A stretch of 64,000 nt of DNA, taken from NCBI GenBank assembly GCA_031553935.1, contig JAVBKS010000009.1:9492-73491 (forward strand). The letters are read 5' to 3'. Below are positions 18,226 to 27,213 of this stretch, one piece after another. Each line of letters opens with the position of its first letter. The stretch's first letter is position 1. The notes beneath the pieces are model-generated. The model saw only the letters and a program-made list of their open reading frames with translations, searched no databases and was not told the DNA's origin. A program made the position numbers and the translations under genes. Source of the DNA: JAISDD01 sp031553935 (GTDB lineage Bacteria > Bacillota > Syntrophomonadia > Syntrophomonadales > Syntrophomonadaceae).

Positions 18226-18867
18226 TTGAACAAAAAGTATCTCGGTTTCGTAATTGTTGTAATTTTCGCTTTATTATTAGGTTACAAATGGACTGACTAC
18301 AAGGTGTCTACCTCCGAAAAAGCGATTGACAATCAAGAAGTAATTAACAAAAGTGATAGTAAAATCGAAATGCCGACAGAACCCTCAATGCTTAAGGAAC
18401 CGGCTTTAACACCAGAAGCTGTCAAAGAAGATGCGCTAAAAACAACAACTAGAGAGAATACTATCAACAAACCGGTACCACCAGATAATATAAACGCAGA
18501 AAATTCTGTTAAACCTAGTGAACCCGAAAAAACAGCAATAAAAAAACCAGCAACCGTTGCCGAACAATATGACCAGGCCTTAAAAGAAGGAAAAAGTATG
18601 TGGCTAATGTTCGAATCTGAAACCTGAACTCCTTGTAAGAAACTCAAAAAGGTTTTTGAGGAATTAAAGCCGGAGTACGAAAACAAAGTCTTGTTTCTGG
18701 CAATTGATGTGAATGATAAGAATAATTACGATATTCTTCGTACTTATAAGCTACGTTATACTCCTACTTCAATAATTATTGACGAGAATGGACAGATCAG
18801 CTCTAACCATGTCGGATTACTTAGCGCTGAAGAATTAAAAAAAGAATTGAATAAGGTGATAAAATAA
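18226..18867 (+). CDS. predicted selenocysteine thioredoxin-like protein (UxxC)
   Basis: 213 aa if the TGA at 18625-18627 is read as selenocysteine (residue 134). TTG start with GGGAG upstream; N-terminal membrane anchor (LGFVIVVIFALLLGY), a Pro/Lys/Glu-rich extracellular linker to about residue 112, then a thioredoxin domain. The TGA falls at the first position of the redox motif, giving U-T-P-C, and the frame continues for 79 codons through FLAIDVND and the cis-proline block YTPTSI to a stop overlapping ccdA by one base. A SECIS-like hairpin follows the TGA. Intact domain after the TGA argues against a pseudogene, but a nonsense mutation cannot be ruled out. Role: extracytoplasmic thiol (selenol) reductase fed by CcdA. 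Confidence 0.82.
18643..18660 (+). promoter_or_regulatory. SECIS-like hairpin
   Basis: CTCAAAA (18643-18649) pairs perfectly with TTTTGAG (18654-18660) around the tetraloop AGGT. The loop guanines lie 23-24 bases after the TGA. Bacterial SECIS elements are read by SelB from such a position and usually have a G at the start of the apical loop (AGGU in E. coli fdhF). The stem coincides with coding sequence, as expected in bacteria. Confidence 0.72.
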
Positions 18868-19550
18868 TGCTAGCTTGGTTCGAACAAATTATTCCTAATC
18901 TAATCGGTTCTGTATCACCTTTTTCTCTTTGCGTCATAGTTATTGTAGGGATTTTAACAAGTTTTACCCCCTGTACATTAAGCCTTGTGCCGATAATAAT
19001 TGCCTATGTTGGGGGAACTCATACAACCCGTAAATCTTCTTTTATTTATTCTTTCGTATTTGCCCTTGGCACCGCCACTACATTTATGCTTCTGGGTTTT
19101 TTCGTGGCTGCCTTTGGCGGCCTTTTCGGTTCGAGACAAAGTATTCTATATTATTCAGTTGCCTTGGTCTGTCTGCTTGTTGGTCTCAACCTGTTAGGGT
19201 TGTTGCCAATAAATATTAATTATGGCAGCACTTTGCTCAATCGTTTTAACAACCGCGGAATTGGAGGCAGCTACCTTTTAGGTTTAACTACTGGTCTTGT
19301 TGGTTCTCAATGTGGTACACCTATACTAATGGTTATCCTAGCCGTTGTCTTAACTCAAGGTCAATGGCTATATGGGGGGGTACTGCTTTTCTTATACGGC
19401 TTAGGCCGTGCAGTTCCCATTATTATTTGCGGCACTTTTGCCGGTTTCATAAAACACATGGAAATAGTTGATAAGTATAATAATGCAATTGAAAAAATCG
19501 CCGGATTTCTTATTCTAGGTATGTCTATATACTTTATTTACCTCGCCTAA
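18867..19550 (+). CDS. ccdA: CcdA-type thiol-disulfide transmembrane transporter
   Basis: 227 aa with six hydrophobic helices. The two redox cysteines sit in FTPCTLSLVP (helix 1) and GSQCGTPIL (helix 4), the pair characteristic of CcdA/DsbD-beta proteins, which pass electrons from cytoplasmic thioredoxin across the membrane. The start codon shares a base with the stop of the thioredoxin-like selenoprotein gene (TAATG), so the two are translationally coupled and probably form one reductase. Confidence 0.93.
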   Translation: MLAWFEQIIPNLIGSVSPFSLCVIVIVGILTSFTPCTLSLVPIIIAYVGGTHTTRKSSFIYSFVFALGTATTFMLLGFFVAAFGGLFGSRQSILYYSVALVCLLVGLNLLGLLPININYGSTLLNRFNNRGIGGSYLLGLTTGLVGSQCGTPILMVILAVVLTQGQWLYGGVLLFLYGLGRAVPIIICGTFAGFIKHMEIVDKYNNAIEKIAGFLILGMSIYFIYLA

Positions 19551-19796
19551 ACTAAAAGTACTTCACCAATCATATTCTAATTTCGAATTCTATCCTGTTT
19601 TGCAATCCAGCCAACTCACATCAACATACATCTATAAATATGGAACTAAAGTAATATTTTAGTTTTTTTTCATATTTTGTGGAACAGCTTTCCATTTTTC
19701 GCAATAACATATAGCAAGAAAAGCTAATCGAAGTTATGTTTTCTAATTATTCTATTTTTTGGTGGCTTTCTAATTAGGTTTAAGGAGGAAATTTAA

Positions 19797-21440
19797 GTGA
19801 GTTTCGAAGATGCGAAGAGCATTGTAGCTAAAATGGCTCCCAATAATGATGATCTTGATGAAGCAATCGACAACGACTTTTTTGAAGACGATGATTATTT
19901 AGATGATGATTTCCGTCATGAATGCTGTCATCGGAACAACTGCGACCATGGCTGCGGTCGCGACTGCTGTTGTCAAGGCCCAATGGGACCCCAAGGATGC
20001 AGAGGCCCTCGTGGTCCCCACGGTCCCAAAGGTAGAACTGGAGCAACAGGTGCGACTGGTGCTACTGGCACTACCGGTGCAACCGGTGCTACCGGCGCTA
20101 CTGGTCCAACCGGCGACATCGGGGCAACGGGTCCTACTGGAGCAACAGGAGCAACAGGCGCTACTGGCGCAACAGGTGCTACCGGTACTGGTGCAACCGG
20201 ACCCCAAGGTCCAATCGGACCCCAGGGTCCGCAGGGGCTAAATGGTGACACTGGTGCTACTGGTCCTACCGGTGCTACTGGTGCTACTGGCGACACCGGA
20301 GCAACTGGTCCCACAGGGCCAACTGGTGCTGACGGCGGCGTTGGCGCAACTGGCCCGACCGGAGCTACCGGCGAAACTGGAGCAACTGGGGATACCGGAC
20401 CTACTGGCCCTACTGGTGCTGACGGCGGCGTAGGTGCAACCGGCCCAACAGGTGCTACCGGCGAAACCGGAGCAACTGGAGATACCGGACCTACGGGTCC
20501 TACAGGGCCCACTGGTACTGACGGCGGCGTTGGTGCAACCGGCCCGACCGGAGCTACCGGCGAAACCGGAGCAACTGGAGATACCGGACCTACAGGCCCT
20601 ACTGGTGCTGACGGCGGCGTTGGTGCAACCGGCCCGACCGGTGCTACCGGCGAAACCGGAGCAACTGGAGATACCGGAGCAACTGGTCCTACAGGGCCAA
20701 CGGGCGCAGACGGCGGCGTTGGTGCAACCGGCCCAACTGGTGCTACCGGTGAAACCGGAGCAACTGGGGATACCGGACCAACCGGTCCAACGGGGCCTAC
20801 AGGTCCTACAGGGCCTACGGGCGCAGATGGTGGCCTTGGTATAACTGGACCAACCGGTCCCACTGGACCCACTGGTTCTCCCGGTCTTCAAGGGCCCCCA
20901 GGAGAGATTCCATTTGATACTGACTGTTTCTGCGTAAATCAAATGATTTTCGTTATCAGCCAGCTTATTGAACTATTCCCGGGCGCAAAAGTTAGAGTGT
21001 ATTTTGGTTGTGGCGGTAGTGCAACTGGTCATTTAGGTGCTCTATTCCCAGGCGGAGCGGCACAAGCAGGGGTGCTGGTTTTGGAAAACAGATTTGGGGA
21101 AGTTACTGAAATCATTAGTCTGTGCCATATTGCCATGGTAAAGATAATAAATGAATCATTGGTTAATAATGACGGTTCACTTAGAATTACTTTCATCCCA
21201 CCACCAGGGATAGTTGTATCGACTACTTGTTTATTCGATTGTGAACTTGCAATGAGAGAAATTTTAAATAATTTCATTGGAACTTCTGAAACTATCAAAT
21301 TAATTTCGGCCGGCTCATCAACCGGTAATCAACCAGTAACTGCAACTGGATTCGGTATTGTTCTACTGTCTGATGATCTATTAGTTTCGCTCTGTAAAAC
21401 TGAAGCGTTAGTAAGTAAAGACGTGTGTTATGACGACTAA
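19797..21440 (+). CDS. collagen-like exosporium-type protein
   Basis: 547 aa, GTG start behind AAGGAGG. Residues 1-60 are strongly acidic, then Cys/His-rich (HECCHRNNCDHGCGRDCCC). Residues 61-370 are uninterrupted Gly-X-Y triplets dominated by GAT and GPT, including a tandem 30-residue unit. The C-terminal globular domain (371-547) has two cysteine clusters but no recognised family. Architecture matches BclA-type filament proteins of spore surfaces, where threonines in GPT triplets carry sugars; a glycosyltransferase gene follows. The acidic/Cys-rich head may anchor the protein. Spore location is inferred. Confidence 0.85.
   Translation: MSFEDAKSIVAKMAPNNDDLDEAIDNDFFEDDDYLDDDFRHECCHRNNCDHGCGRDCCCQGPMGPQGCRGPRGPHGPKGRTGATGATGATGTTGATGATGATGPTGDIGATGPTGATGATGATGATGATGTGATGPQGPIGPQGPQGLNGDTGATGPTGATGATGDTGATGPTGPTGADGGVGATGPTGATGETGATGDTGPTGPTGADGGVGATGPTGATGETGATGDTGPTGPTGPTGTDGGVGATGPTGATGETGATGDTGPTGPTGADGGVGATGPTGATGETGATGDTGATGPTGPTGADGGVGATGPTGATGETGATGDTGPTGPTGPTGPTGPTGADGGLGITGPTGPTGPTGSPGLQGPPGEIPFDTDCFCVNQMIFVISQLIELFPGAKVRVYFGCGGSATGHLGALFPGGAAQAGVLVLENRFGEVTEIISLCHIAMVKIINESLVNNDGSLRITFIPPPGIVVSTTCLFDCELAMREILNNFIGTSETIKLISAGSSTGNQPVTATGFGIVLLSDDLLVSLCKTEALVSKDVCYDD
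20325..20840 (+). repeat. tandem ~90-bp repeats in collagen-like gene
   Basis: Five consecutive units begin G(A/T)DGGVGATGPTGATGET and continue GATGDTGPTGPT, differing by added or lost GPT triplets (9 bp) and by synonymous changes. A sixth, degenerate unit starts GADGGLGITG. Such arrays change length readily by recombination or slippage. Confidence 0.9.
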
Positions 21441-21450
21441 TTGACAGATT

Positions 21451-21483
21451 GGGGCTTAGGGTTTCACCCTAAGCCCCTTTTTT
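21451..21483 (+). terminator. strong intrinsic terminator after collagen-like gene
   Basis: GGGGCTTAGGGT pairs with ACCCTAAGCCCC around a short loop (TTC), followed directly by T6. Confidence 0.95.
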
Positions 21484-21598
21484 AATAATTGCAAACAGAG
21501 TTCTTTCTCAGGCTGCCGCAGTGGAGAGAAATTAGTATCCAAAACCTTGGCTCGAAAATAGTATATAACAACCATACTCTATGAATGGGAGGATTATG

Positions 21599-22675
21599 AT
21601 GTCATCAATTAGTCTATGTATGATTGTTAAAAATGAAGAGAATAACTTGGAAAAGTGTTTAGCTTCATCTCACTCGCTCGTTGACGAAATAATTATTGTC
21701 GATACTGGTTCAACCGACAGTACTAAAAGTATTGCCGAGAAATTCTCCGCAAGAATTTACGATTTTGATTGGGTAGATGACTTTAGTAAAGCGCGAAATT
21801 TTGCATTTTCGAAAGCGACTATGGACTTTCAGATGTGGTTAGATGCCGATGATGTAATTCTGGAAGAGGACCAAAAAAAAATTCTGCAATTGAAAGAAAG
21901 ATTAACTCCAGATGTTGATGTGGTTATGATGTATTACAATACAGGATTAGATAGCAATGGCAAGCCGACTCTCAGATATTACCGCGGACGATTATTTAAT
22001 AGATTAAAAAACTTTAAGTGGCATGACCAAGTCCATGAATTCATCCCTGTCTCTGGTAATTCAATCAATGAAGATATTGCGATAACCCATACCCGAACTC
22101 ATTCTAACGGTACCCGCAATCTGGATATCTATCGAAGCATGAGGCGTAATCAAACTCCATTTACCCCCAGGAATCAGTATTATTTTGCTAAGGAATTGTA
22201 CTATAACGCTTATTATGAAGAAGCTATTACTGAGTTTATATCCTTTTTAGATGATGATAGAGGTTGGTTCGAAGATCGTATTTGGGCATGTCGGGAACTA
22301 TCCTTTTGTTACAAAGCTTTGAATCGCAAAAACGATGCATTACAAGCTCTGCTTAGAAGCTTTTTGTATGCTTTGCCTAGAGCAGAAACCTGCTGCGCCC
22401 TCGCAGATATTTTCTTCGAAAAAAACAATCTCGAAGAGGCGATTTATTGGTATCAATTGGCTTTAACCTGCAAAAAGCCTTCTAATAGTTGGGGATTTAG
22501 CATGAGCGAATGTTACGGATACTTGCCTTGCATTAGTCTTTGTTTGTGTTATTTCCGCTTAAACAATATAGAAAAATCAAAGTATTATAACGATTTAGCC
22601 GGATATTATAGACCCAATGATAAATCCGTAATCTATAACCAAGATTTTTTTGCTTCCCTAAAAAAGACTGAGTAA
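21599..22675 (+). CDS. family 2 glycosyltransferase with TPR-like C-terminus
   Basis: 358 aa. The GT2 nucleotide-sugar domain (1-~200) has SLCMIVKNEENNL, IIVDTGSTDST and the metal-binding LDADDV. DFSKARNFAF and WHDQVHEF are typical of the SunS-like protein-glycosylating branch. Helical TPR-type repeats fill the C-terminal half (EAITEFISFLDD, KNDALQALLRSF, EEAIYWYQLAL). It follows the collagen-like gene and is the obvious candidate to glycosylate it. ATG 21599 is preferred, six bases after GGGAGG; ATG 21596 is adjacent. Confidence 0.88.
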   Translation: MSSISLCMIVKNEENNLEKCLASSHSLVDEIIIVDTGSTDSTKSIAEKFSARIYDFDWVDDFSKARNFAFSKATMDFQMWLDADDVILEEDQKKILQLKERLTPDVDVVMMYYNTGLDSNGKPTLRYYRGRLFNRLKNFKWHDQVHEFIPVSGNSINEDIAITHTRTHSNGTRNLDIYRSMRRNQTPFTPRNQYYFAKELYYNAYYEEAITEFISFLDDDRGWFEDRIWACRELSFCYKALNRKNDALQALLRSFLYALPRAETCCALADIFFEKNNLEEAIYWYQLALTCKKPSNSWGFSMSECYGYLPCISLCLCYFRLNNIEKSKYYNDLAGYYRPNDKSVIYNQDFFASLKKTE

Positions 22676-22741
22676 TTTTCTATTGAAGCACTTTTTCATT
22701 TCGTCATGTTCACAATGATACCCTTAAGACATTTCGTTTTT

Positions 22742-22782
22742 CAAAGGATTCTTAAAGTACTATAACTTTATGCAATCCTTTG
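22742..22782. repeat. nested inverted repeat between convergent genes
   Basis: CAAAGGATT (22742-22750) pairs with AATCCTTTG (22774-22782), and AAAGT/ACTTT extends the stem inside. It lies between the convergent glycosyltransferase and transporter genes, so it may act as a bidirectional terminator, although no good T-run follows. Confidence 0.5.
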
Positions 22783-22839
22783 CCACAACAATAAGACAAG
22801 CAATTGTTAACTGCGTTTTTCTAAAGCTTAATTCGGATA

Positions 22840-23523
22840 TCAAAGCCAGTCTTTTTGAGGCTTGCTAAGCGCCAGGGGATTGAAATTCGTATGCTGATCA
22901 AAGACATCTATCTGCTCATATCTTTTTAGCTTGCCAGTAATAAAGTATGTGATAGGGGTAGCTAGGATCTCGTAGCCCAATTTAAATACGTATTGGGCTA
23001 AAATCATTTGCCCTATGATTGCAAGCGGTTGAATTCCATAAAAAGCAATACTAATAAATAATATTGTGTCCAAAGCTTCGCCAACTATAGTAGATCCAAT
23101 GGTTCTTACCCACAAATAGCGTCCAGCAGTTAATATCTTTAATTTTGAAAGGATATACGAATTGCAGAAGCTGCCTAATAAATAAGCAATTAATGAAGCA
23201 CCTACAATACGTGGAGTCATATACAATACGGTGTAATAAGCATCTGCCGCTTGGAAGAATTCTGGAGTCGGCAGCTTAAGAAGAACCGCGAAAACAGCAA
23301 CCATTAAGATATTAGCTATAAATCCAGTCCAAATAACTACGCGGTTTTTATCATAACCATAAACTTCTGTTATTACGTCCCCTAAGATATAGGCAATTGG
23401 AAACAGAATTACTGCTCCTGGCAAAACCCATTGATCGATCAGTATTAACTGGCCGGCAATAATGTTTGATAATAGGAGAGTACTCACAAACAATCCTGAT
23501 ATTAAGACGAATAAATTAGACAC
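22840..23523 (-). CDS. VUT-family (YhhQ-like) queuosine precursor transporter
   Basis: 227 aa, six hydrophobic segments. Family signatures are FPIAYILGDVITEVYGY near residue 50 and ASLIAYLLGSF...WVRTIGSTIVGEALDTILFI in the second half. YhhQ imports 7-deazaguanine precursors for tRNA queuosine. GTG 23523 is chosen because GGAGG lies eight bases upstream; the TTG at 23538 overlaps that ribosome site. No preQ1 riboswitch was found in the leader. Confidence 0.88.
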   Translation of the reverse strand: MSNLFVLISGLFVSTLLLSNIIAGQLILIDQWVLPGAVILFPIAYILGDVITEVYGYDKNRVVIWTGFIANILMVAVFAVLLKLPTPEFFQAADAYYTVLYMTPRIVGASLIAYLLGSFCNSYILSKLKILTAGRYLWVRTIGSTIVGEALDTILFISIAFYGIQPLAIIGQMILAQYVFKLGYEILATPITYFITGKLKRYEQIDVFDQHTNFNPLALSKPQKDWL

Positions 23524-23622
23524 TTTGCAGGCCTCCAAACAATTGATACTTTGTCTTATTAAAGTGGTCTGAACATATTAGGCGCTTCAAAGAATCTAAG
23601 TTTTTTAAAAGCAACCTTAACA

Positions 23623-23650
23623 ATTATATCATGGCTACTTGTTCAGGCAA
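23623..23650 (-). promoter_or_regulatory. sigma-A promoter of the VUT transporter
   Basis: On the minus strand TTGCCT (23650-23645) and a perfect TATAAT (23628-23623) are spaced 16 bases, about 100 bases upstream of the GTG start. Confidence 0.6.
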
Positions 23651-23939
23651 GCAGGTGAATTTTTTTAGTAAAACAAATAAGCCTACTAACCGATATATAA
23701 TATTGTAATTCTAATTCGCGTTTTATTTATCGGCTTAACGCAAATTAGCAACCATAATAGTCTACACAGCAGAGATCAGTGGTCCTCTTGAGAGTAAATA
23801 CGATCTTAACTTAAAGGACAGCAATGTCTTCTTTGACTGCAATTAGGACACTTGATACGACCTTAACTCAATCGCTATAACCAATTTTATTCATCTATAT
23901 TTTGGATAGGGAACACTATAACTTTTCTTGGAGGCTTAT
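23651..23939. other. divergent intergenic region
   Basis: About 290 AT-rich bases between the transporter promoter and the chemoreceptor. No gene or clear promoter was recognised; only the GGAGG ribosome site of the chemoreceptor is evident. Confidence 0.4.
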
Positions 23940-25889
23940 ATGTCAATAAAAAAACAACTATTGTTTGCGCTATTATCCTTTGCTTTGATCCCAATAGTAT
24001 TGGCTAATATCGTTTCTTACGTTTTTATTAACCGAGATCTAGGTTCGGTCGAAAAAGAGCAAGCAAATTTCTCCATATCTACAGCGCTAAATTGTTTTGA
24101 TTATGTGGGCAATAACATCCAGTCTAATGTTCAAACTTATGCTTTTTGGACATCCATGTACGAGTCATTACGCTACCAGCAAAATACCGAGGAAATGCAA
24201 GAAGAGCTGAATATTGCATTTAATGATTATCAATTGGAATTCGAGCTGGTATGCGATAAGAATGGAAAAATTCTATGGCGCTATGGCAATACTGAGGAGT
24301 TTGCGGATAACATTTCTGATCATCCAGTATTAAACAGGTTGAAAAGTGGAGAAAAATCTTTCCATGGAATCTATAACTTCAAACAAGGTATCGCTAATGT
24401 CGGATGCGCACAGATTTTATTGAGCGGAGGAGAAGGTCAAGGTGACTATTATCTGATTATGGGAGATCTTATTGATCAGGAATATTTAGCTAAAGTAACC
24501 GGCCTATGTGGGTCAGAAATTGTATTATTTGATACTAATAAGAAAGTTTTATTTCAGTCACATCCTATTGCCAAGAATGTGCCCTCTGATTTAGAAGATG
24601 TAATCAAGTTCCAAAGCCCAGATAACGGAAAGACTTATCTCACTACCTATAAAGCTTTAATCGACATTAATGGAACAAGCGAGGCAGCCATTATTGCAAC
24701 TGGAGTAGAAGCTCAAGCAAGTTCCCAAGCAATTAATAATATGGTCTTGGTTGCTATTGTTGTAGTATTTATTACCCTATTAACAGCCTTAATCGTAGGC
24801 TCTATTATGGCGCAAAGGTTTACCCAACCAATAAGTACATTAACTAAATTGCTTGATTTCGTTGGTAATGGTGACCTAACTCATAATTATCAAAAAACTG
24901 AACCTGGCGAGTTTAATCTGATGATATCTGCCTATAACAGCATGGTAAACAACTTGAAAGGACTAATTATCGGCACCAATTCGAGTGCCAACAAAGTATT
25001 AGAGTCTGCTACCTTTTTGTCTGATAATGCCGACCAATTAACTATATCAAGTTCTGCAATAACTAACAGTATTAGAGATATCAATACTATGACCGAAGAC
25101 GGACTAAAACATGCTGCTAAATCATTGCCCGCAGTACAGAATATCACTAATACCATTGTCGAAGTAACCAACAGTGCACAAGTGGTTTTGAAACTCGCCC
25201 AAGATGCAGAACGCTCTTCGCTTGATGGACTAGAAGTTGTCCAAAACTCAGTCAAGCAGATGAATGAAATCATTAGACACGCGGAATATACAGAATCTGT
25301 AATGAATAAACTCGGAATCAACTCAGGAAAAATCAGTTCTATAATTGAAACCATTACTGGCATCAGCGAGCAAACCAATTTATTGGCCTTAAATGCTGCA
25401 ATTGAGGCTGCCCGTGCCGGCGAATCCGGTCGCGGTTTCGCTGTAGTGGCGGATGAAGTTAGAAAGCTTGCCGAAGAATCAGCAATTGCTGCCACAGAAA
25501 TAAAAATGTTAATAACTGAAATCCGCAGCGATATGGAAAAAGCAATTTTATCATTCAATGAGCAGACCCGCGCCATAACTGAGGGAGCAAATCTAGTTAA
25601 AGCTTCGGGATCTACATTTGAAAAAATCAGAGAAGCATCTCAGGCTGTAGCTGATAATGTTGACACAATATCAAAAGAAACTGAAGAATTATCACAACAA
25701 GGTAAAATAGTTGCTCAGCAAGTAAAATCAACTGCCGAGAGATCTGAACAAACTTATGAGTACAATCTCATGGTTACTAATGCCAGCACTCAGCAAATGG
25801 ATTCTTTAGAGCAAGTCCTACATTCAATTCAGGAATTGGAGAAAACCTCTGAAGAATTAACTCAGTTAACTTCTCAATTCAAAATTTAA
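23940..25889 (+). CDS. methyl-accepting chemotaxis protein
   Basis: 649 aa. A first membrane helix (QLLFALLSFALIPIVLANIV) is followed by an extracellular ligand domain (about 30-265) resembling Cache/CHASE4 folds. A second helix (MVLVAIVVVFITLLTALIVG) leads to HAMP and the signalling domain, whose hairpin tip reads GISEQTNLLALNAAIEAARAG. It reports ligand binding to CheA/CheW; the ligand is unknown. ATG 23940 lies 7 bases behind TTGGAGG; a TTG at 23928 would overlap the ribosome site. Confidence 0.93.
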   Translation: MSIKKQLLFALLSFALIPIVLANIVSYVFINRDLGSVEKEQANFSISTALNCFDYVGNNIQSNVQTYAFWTSMYESLRYQQNTEEMQEELNIAFNDYQLEFELVCDKNGKILWRYGNTEEFADNISDHPVLNRLKSGEKSFHGIYNFKQGIANVGCAQILLSGGEGQGDYYLIMGDLIDQEYLAKVTGLCGSEIVLFDTNKKVLFQSHPIAKNVPSDLEDVIKFQSPDNGKTYLTTYKALIDINGTSEAAIIATGVEAQASSQAINNMVLVAIVVVFITLLTALIVGSIMAQRFTQPISTLTKLLDFVGNGDLTHNYQKTEPGEFNLMISAYNSMVNNLKGLIIGTNSSANKVLESATFLSDNADQLTISSSAITNSIRDINTMTEDGLKHAAKSLPAVQNITNTIVEVTNSAQVVLKLAQDAERSSLDGLEVVQNSVKQMNEIIRHAEYTESVMNKLGINSGKISSIIETITGISEQTNLLALNAAIEAARAGESGRGFAVVADEVRKLAEESAIAATEIKMLITEIRSDMEKAILSFNEQTRAITEGANLVKASGSTFEKIREASQAVADNVDTISKETEELSQQGKIVAQQVKSTAERSEQTYEYNLMVTNASTQQMDSLEQVLHSIQELEKTSEELTQLTSQFKI

Positions 25890-25928
25890 ACCAATTTGCC
25901 CTAAAAATATACCCCTTAACACGGATTA

Positions 25929-25964
25929 GAATCCCTAATGGCCTTCGGAGACCATTAGGGATTC
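25929..25964. repeat. 13-bp perfect hairpin downstream of chemoreceptor gene
   Basis: GAATCCCTAATGG (25929-25941) pairs with CCATTAGGGATTC (25952-25964) over a 10-base loop. A second, weaker inverted repeat (CATAGCGACC/GGTCTCTATG) follows at once. No T-run; possibly an RNA-stabilising or factor-assisted end. Confidence 0.6.
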
Positions 25965-26281
25965 ATAGCGACCTCTATTTGCGGTCTCTATGACAAATTT
26001 ATACGTCTATATTTCAAACCATGAATAATATGATTGATAATACCACTTAAAGGAGAGGCAGAGACTTTATTCTATTTCCTCGTCACATCAAATAGCACCT
26101 CATTGTACCTTTCGCTTACAAGCTAAAGCACTGATTATTAATTTTTCTAGTTTTTAGACTATATTTGCCATTTTTCTCCTTGACATCCAACAAATAGTTG
26201 ATAACAATATATGTATAAGTTATTCAGAGTAAGCTATAGTTCGAAGTCTAACAACTTTTTTGCAAATGAAAGGTGATAATT
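25965..26281. other. intergenic region
   Basis: About 315 AT-rich bases before the orphan kinase. Apart from the weak inverted repeat at its left end, nothing is seen in it. Confidence 0.4.
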
Positions 26282-26980
26282 ATGGGAATTGAACCTGAAG
26301 TTTTTTACGCAGCAATACATGATATCAAAACTCCCTTATTCACTATAGACGTTATTTTTCAAATGCTGGAGATGAAACAAAATGATATGATCGAAAGTGG
26401 GATTATGACTGCGGAATTCTTTGAAGATTATTTGTATACCGGAAAAAACAATTGCCGGCTTATAGCGCAAATCATTGAAAACATGCACGATGTTTTCATG
26501 ATCGGCAATGACAAAATCTCTTTTAGACGGGCTTCATGTGATTTGCGAATGCTCATTTCCGAAGTAGCTGATGTATTTAATTTCTATATGCTGAGCAAAG
26601 AAATCAGTTTTAATACCATTATAAATGGACAAGACTTTCTTGTAGATTGTGATGGAATTAAAATGAAGCGAATTCTAATTAACTTGCTCGAGAATGCTAT
26701 TAAATACACTGAATTAAAAAGAACTTCTCCCAAAACAATTATTTTAGAATTATTTGAGAATGAAGATCATATAATCATAGCAGTAAAAGATAATGGCATT
26801 GGACTCGACAGCTCGAATGAGCTCAAACTAAGTTTTGAGGATAAAAACCGCAGTTTTTCGGACTGGGGCATCGGTCTATCCTTAGTAAACAATATATGTA
26901 ATGCCATGAATGCTGAATTGATCATTGGTAATAATGAACCCGAAGGAACTAAGGTCGAAATAATTTTACCCCGCAAATAG
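26282..26980 (+). CDS. orphan soluble histidine kinase
   Basis: 232 aa with no membrane segment or sensor domain. H-box AAIHDIKTPL near residue 16, then dimerisation helices, N-box LINLLENAIKYT, G1 VKDNGIGL and G2 WGIGLSLV. This is the bare HisKA-HATPase core, so the input must come from another protein or from the helical dimerisation region. No response regulator is encoded nearby. ATG 26282 follows AAAGGTGAT; the upstream frame adds only three codons. Confidence 0.85.
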   Translation: MGIEPEVFYAAIHDIKTPLFTIDVIFQMLEMKQNDMIESGIMTAEFFEDYLYTGKNNCRLIAQIIENMHDVFMIGNDKISFRRASCDLRMLISEVADVFNFYMLSKEISFNTIINGQDFLVDCDGIKMKRILINLLENAIKYTELKRTSPKTIILELFENEDHIIIAVKDNGIGLDSSNELKLSFEDKNRSFSDWGIGLSLVNNICNAMNAELIIGNNEPEGTKVEIILPRK

Positions 26981-27213
26981 CATGCAGTCAGCTTTTGTCT
27001 AATTTTTGTACGGCTGTTATTGCTCAAAGCACTCTTAAAGAGGGCTTTGTATGTTTGCGGGGTATTTTAATGTAGATAACCATTTTCAGGCATACCTACT
27101 TCTCATTTCTCCTGCATTTTTATATGATCATCCCTATTTTTAGACAAATTTTTGAAGAATACGAGCTTGATTACTATATTTATATAATGTAATATTTATA
27201 AATAGTAACTATC

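Noticed and set aside
19571..19579. CATATTCTA as a sigma-K -10 of the collagen-like gene
   Set aside because: It fits CATAnnnTA but is about 220 bases upstream and lacks a convincing -35.
20325..20840. Regular repeats resembling a CRISPR array
   Set aside because: The units are in-frame coding triplets with no unique spacers and no cas genes.
19973..20872. 299-codon Pro/Val-rich open frame antisense to the collagen-like gene
   Set aside because: It is the mirror of the Gly-X-Y codons, has no ribosome site and exists only because repeats avoid stops.
23524..23622. preQ1 riboswitch ahead of the VUT transporter
   Set aside because: There is an AAAAAACTTAG stretch, but the upstream stem and C-rich core of preQ1-I are missing.
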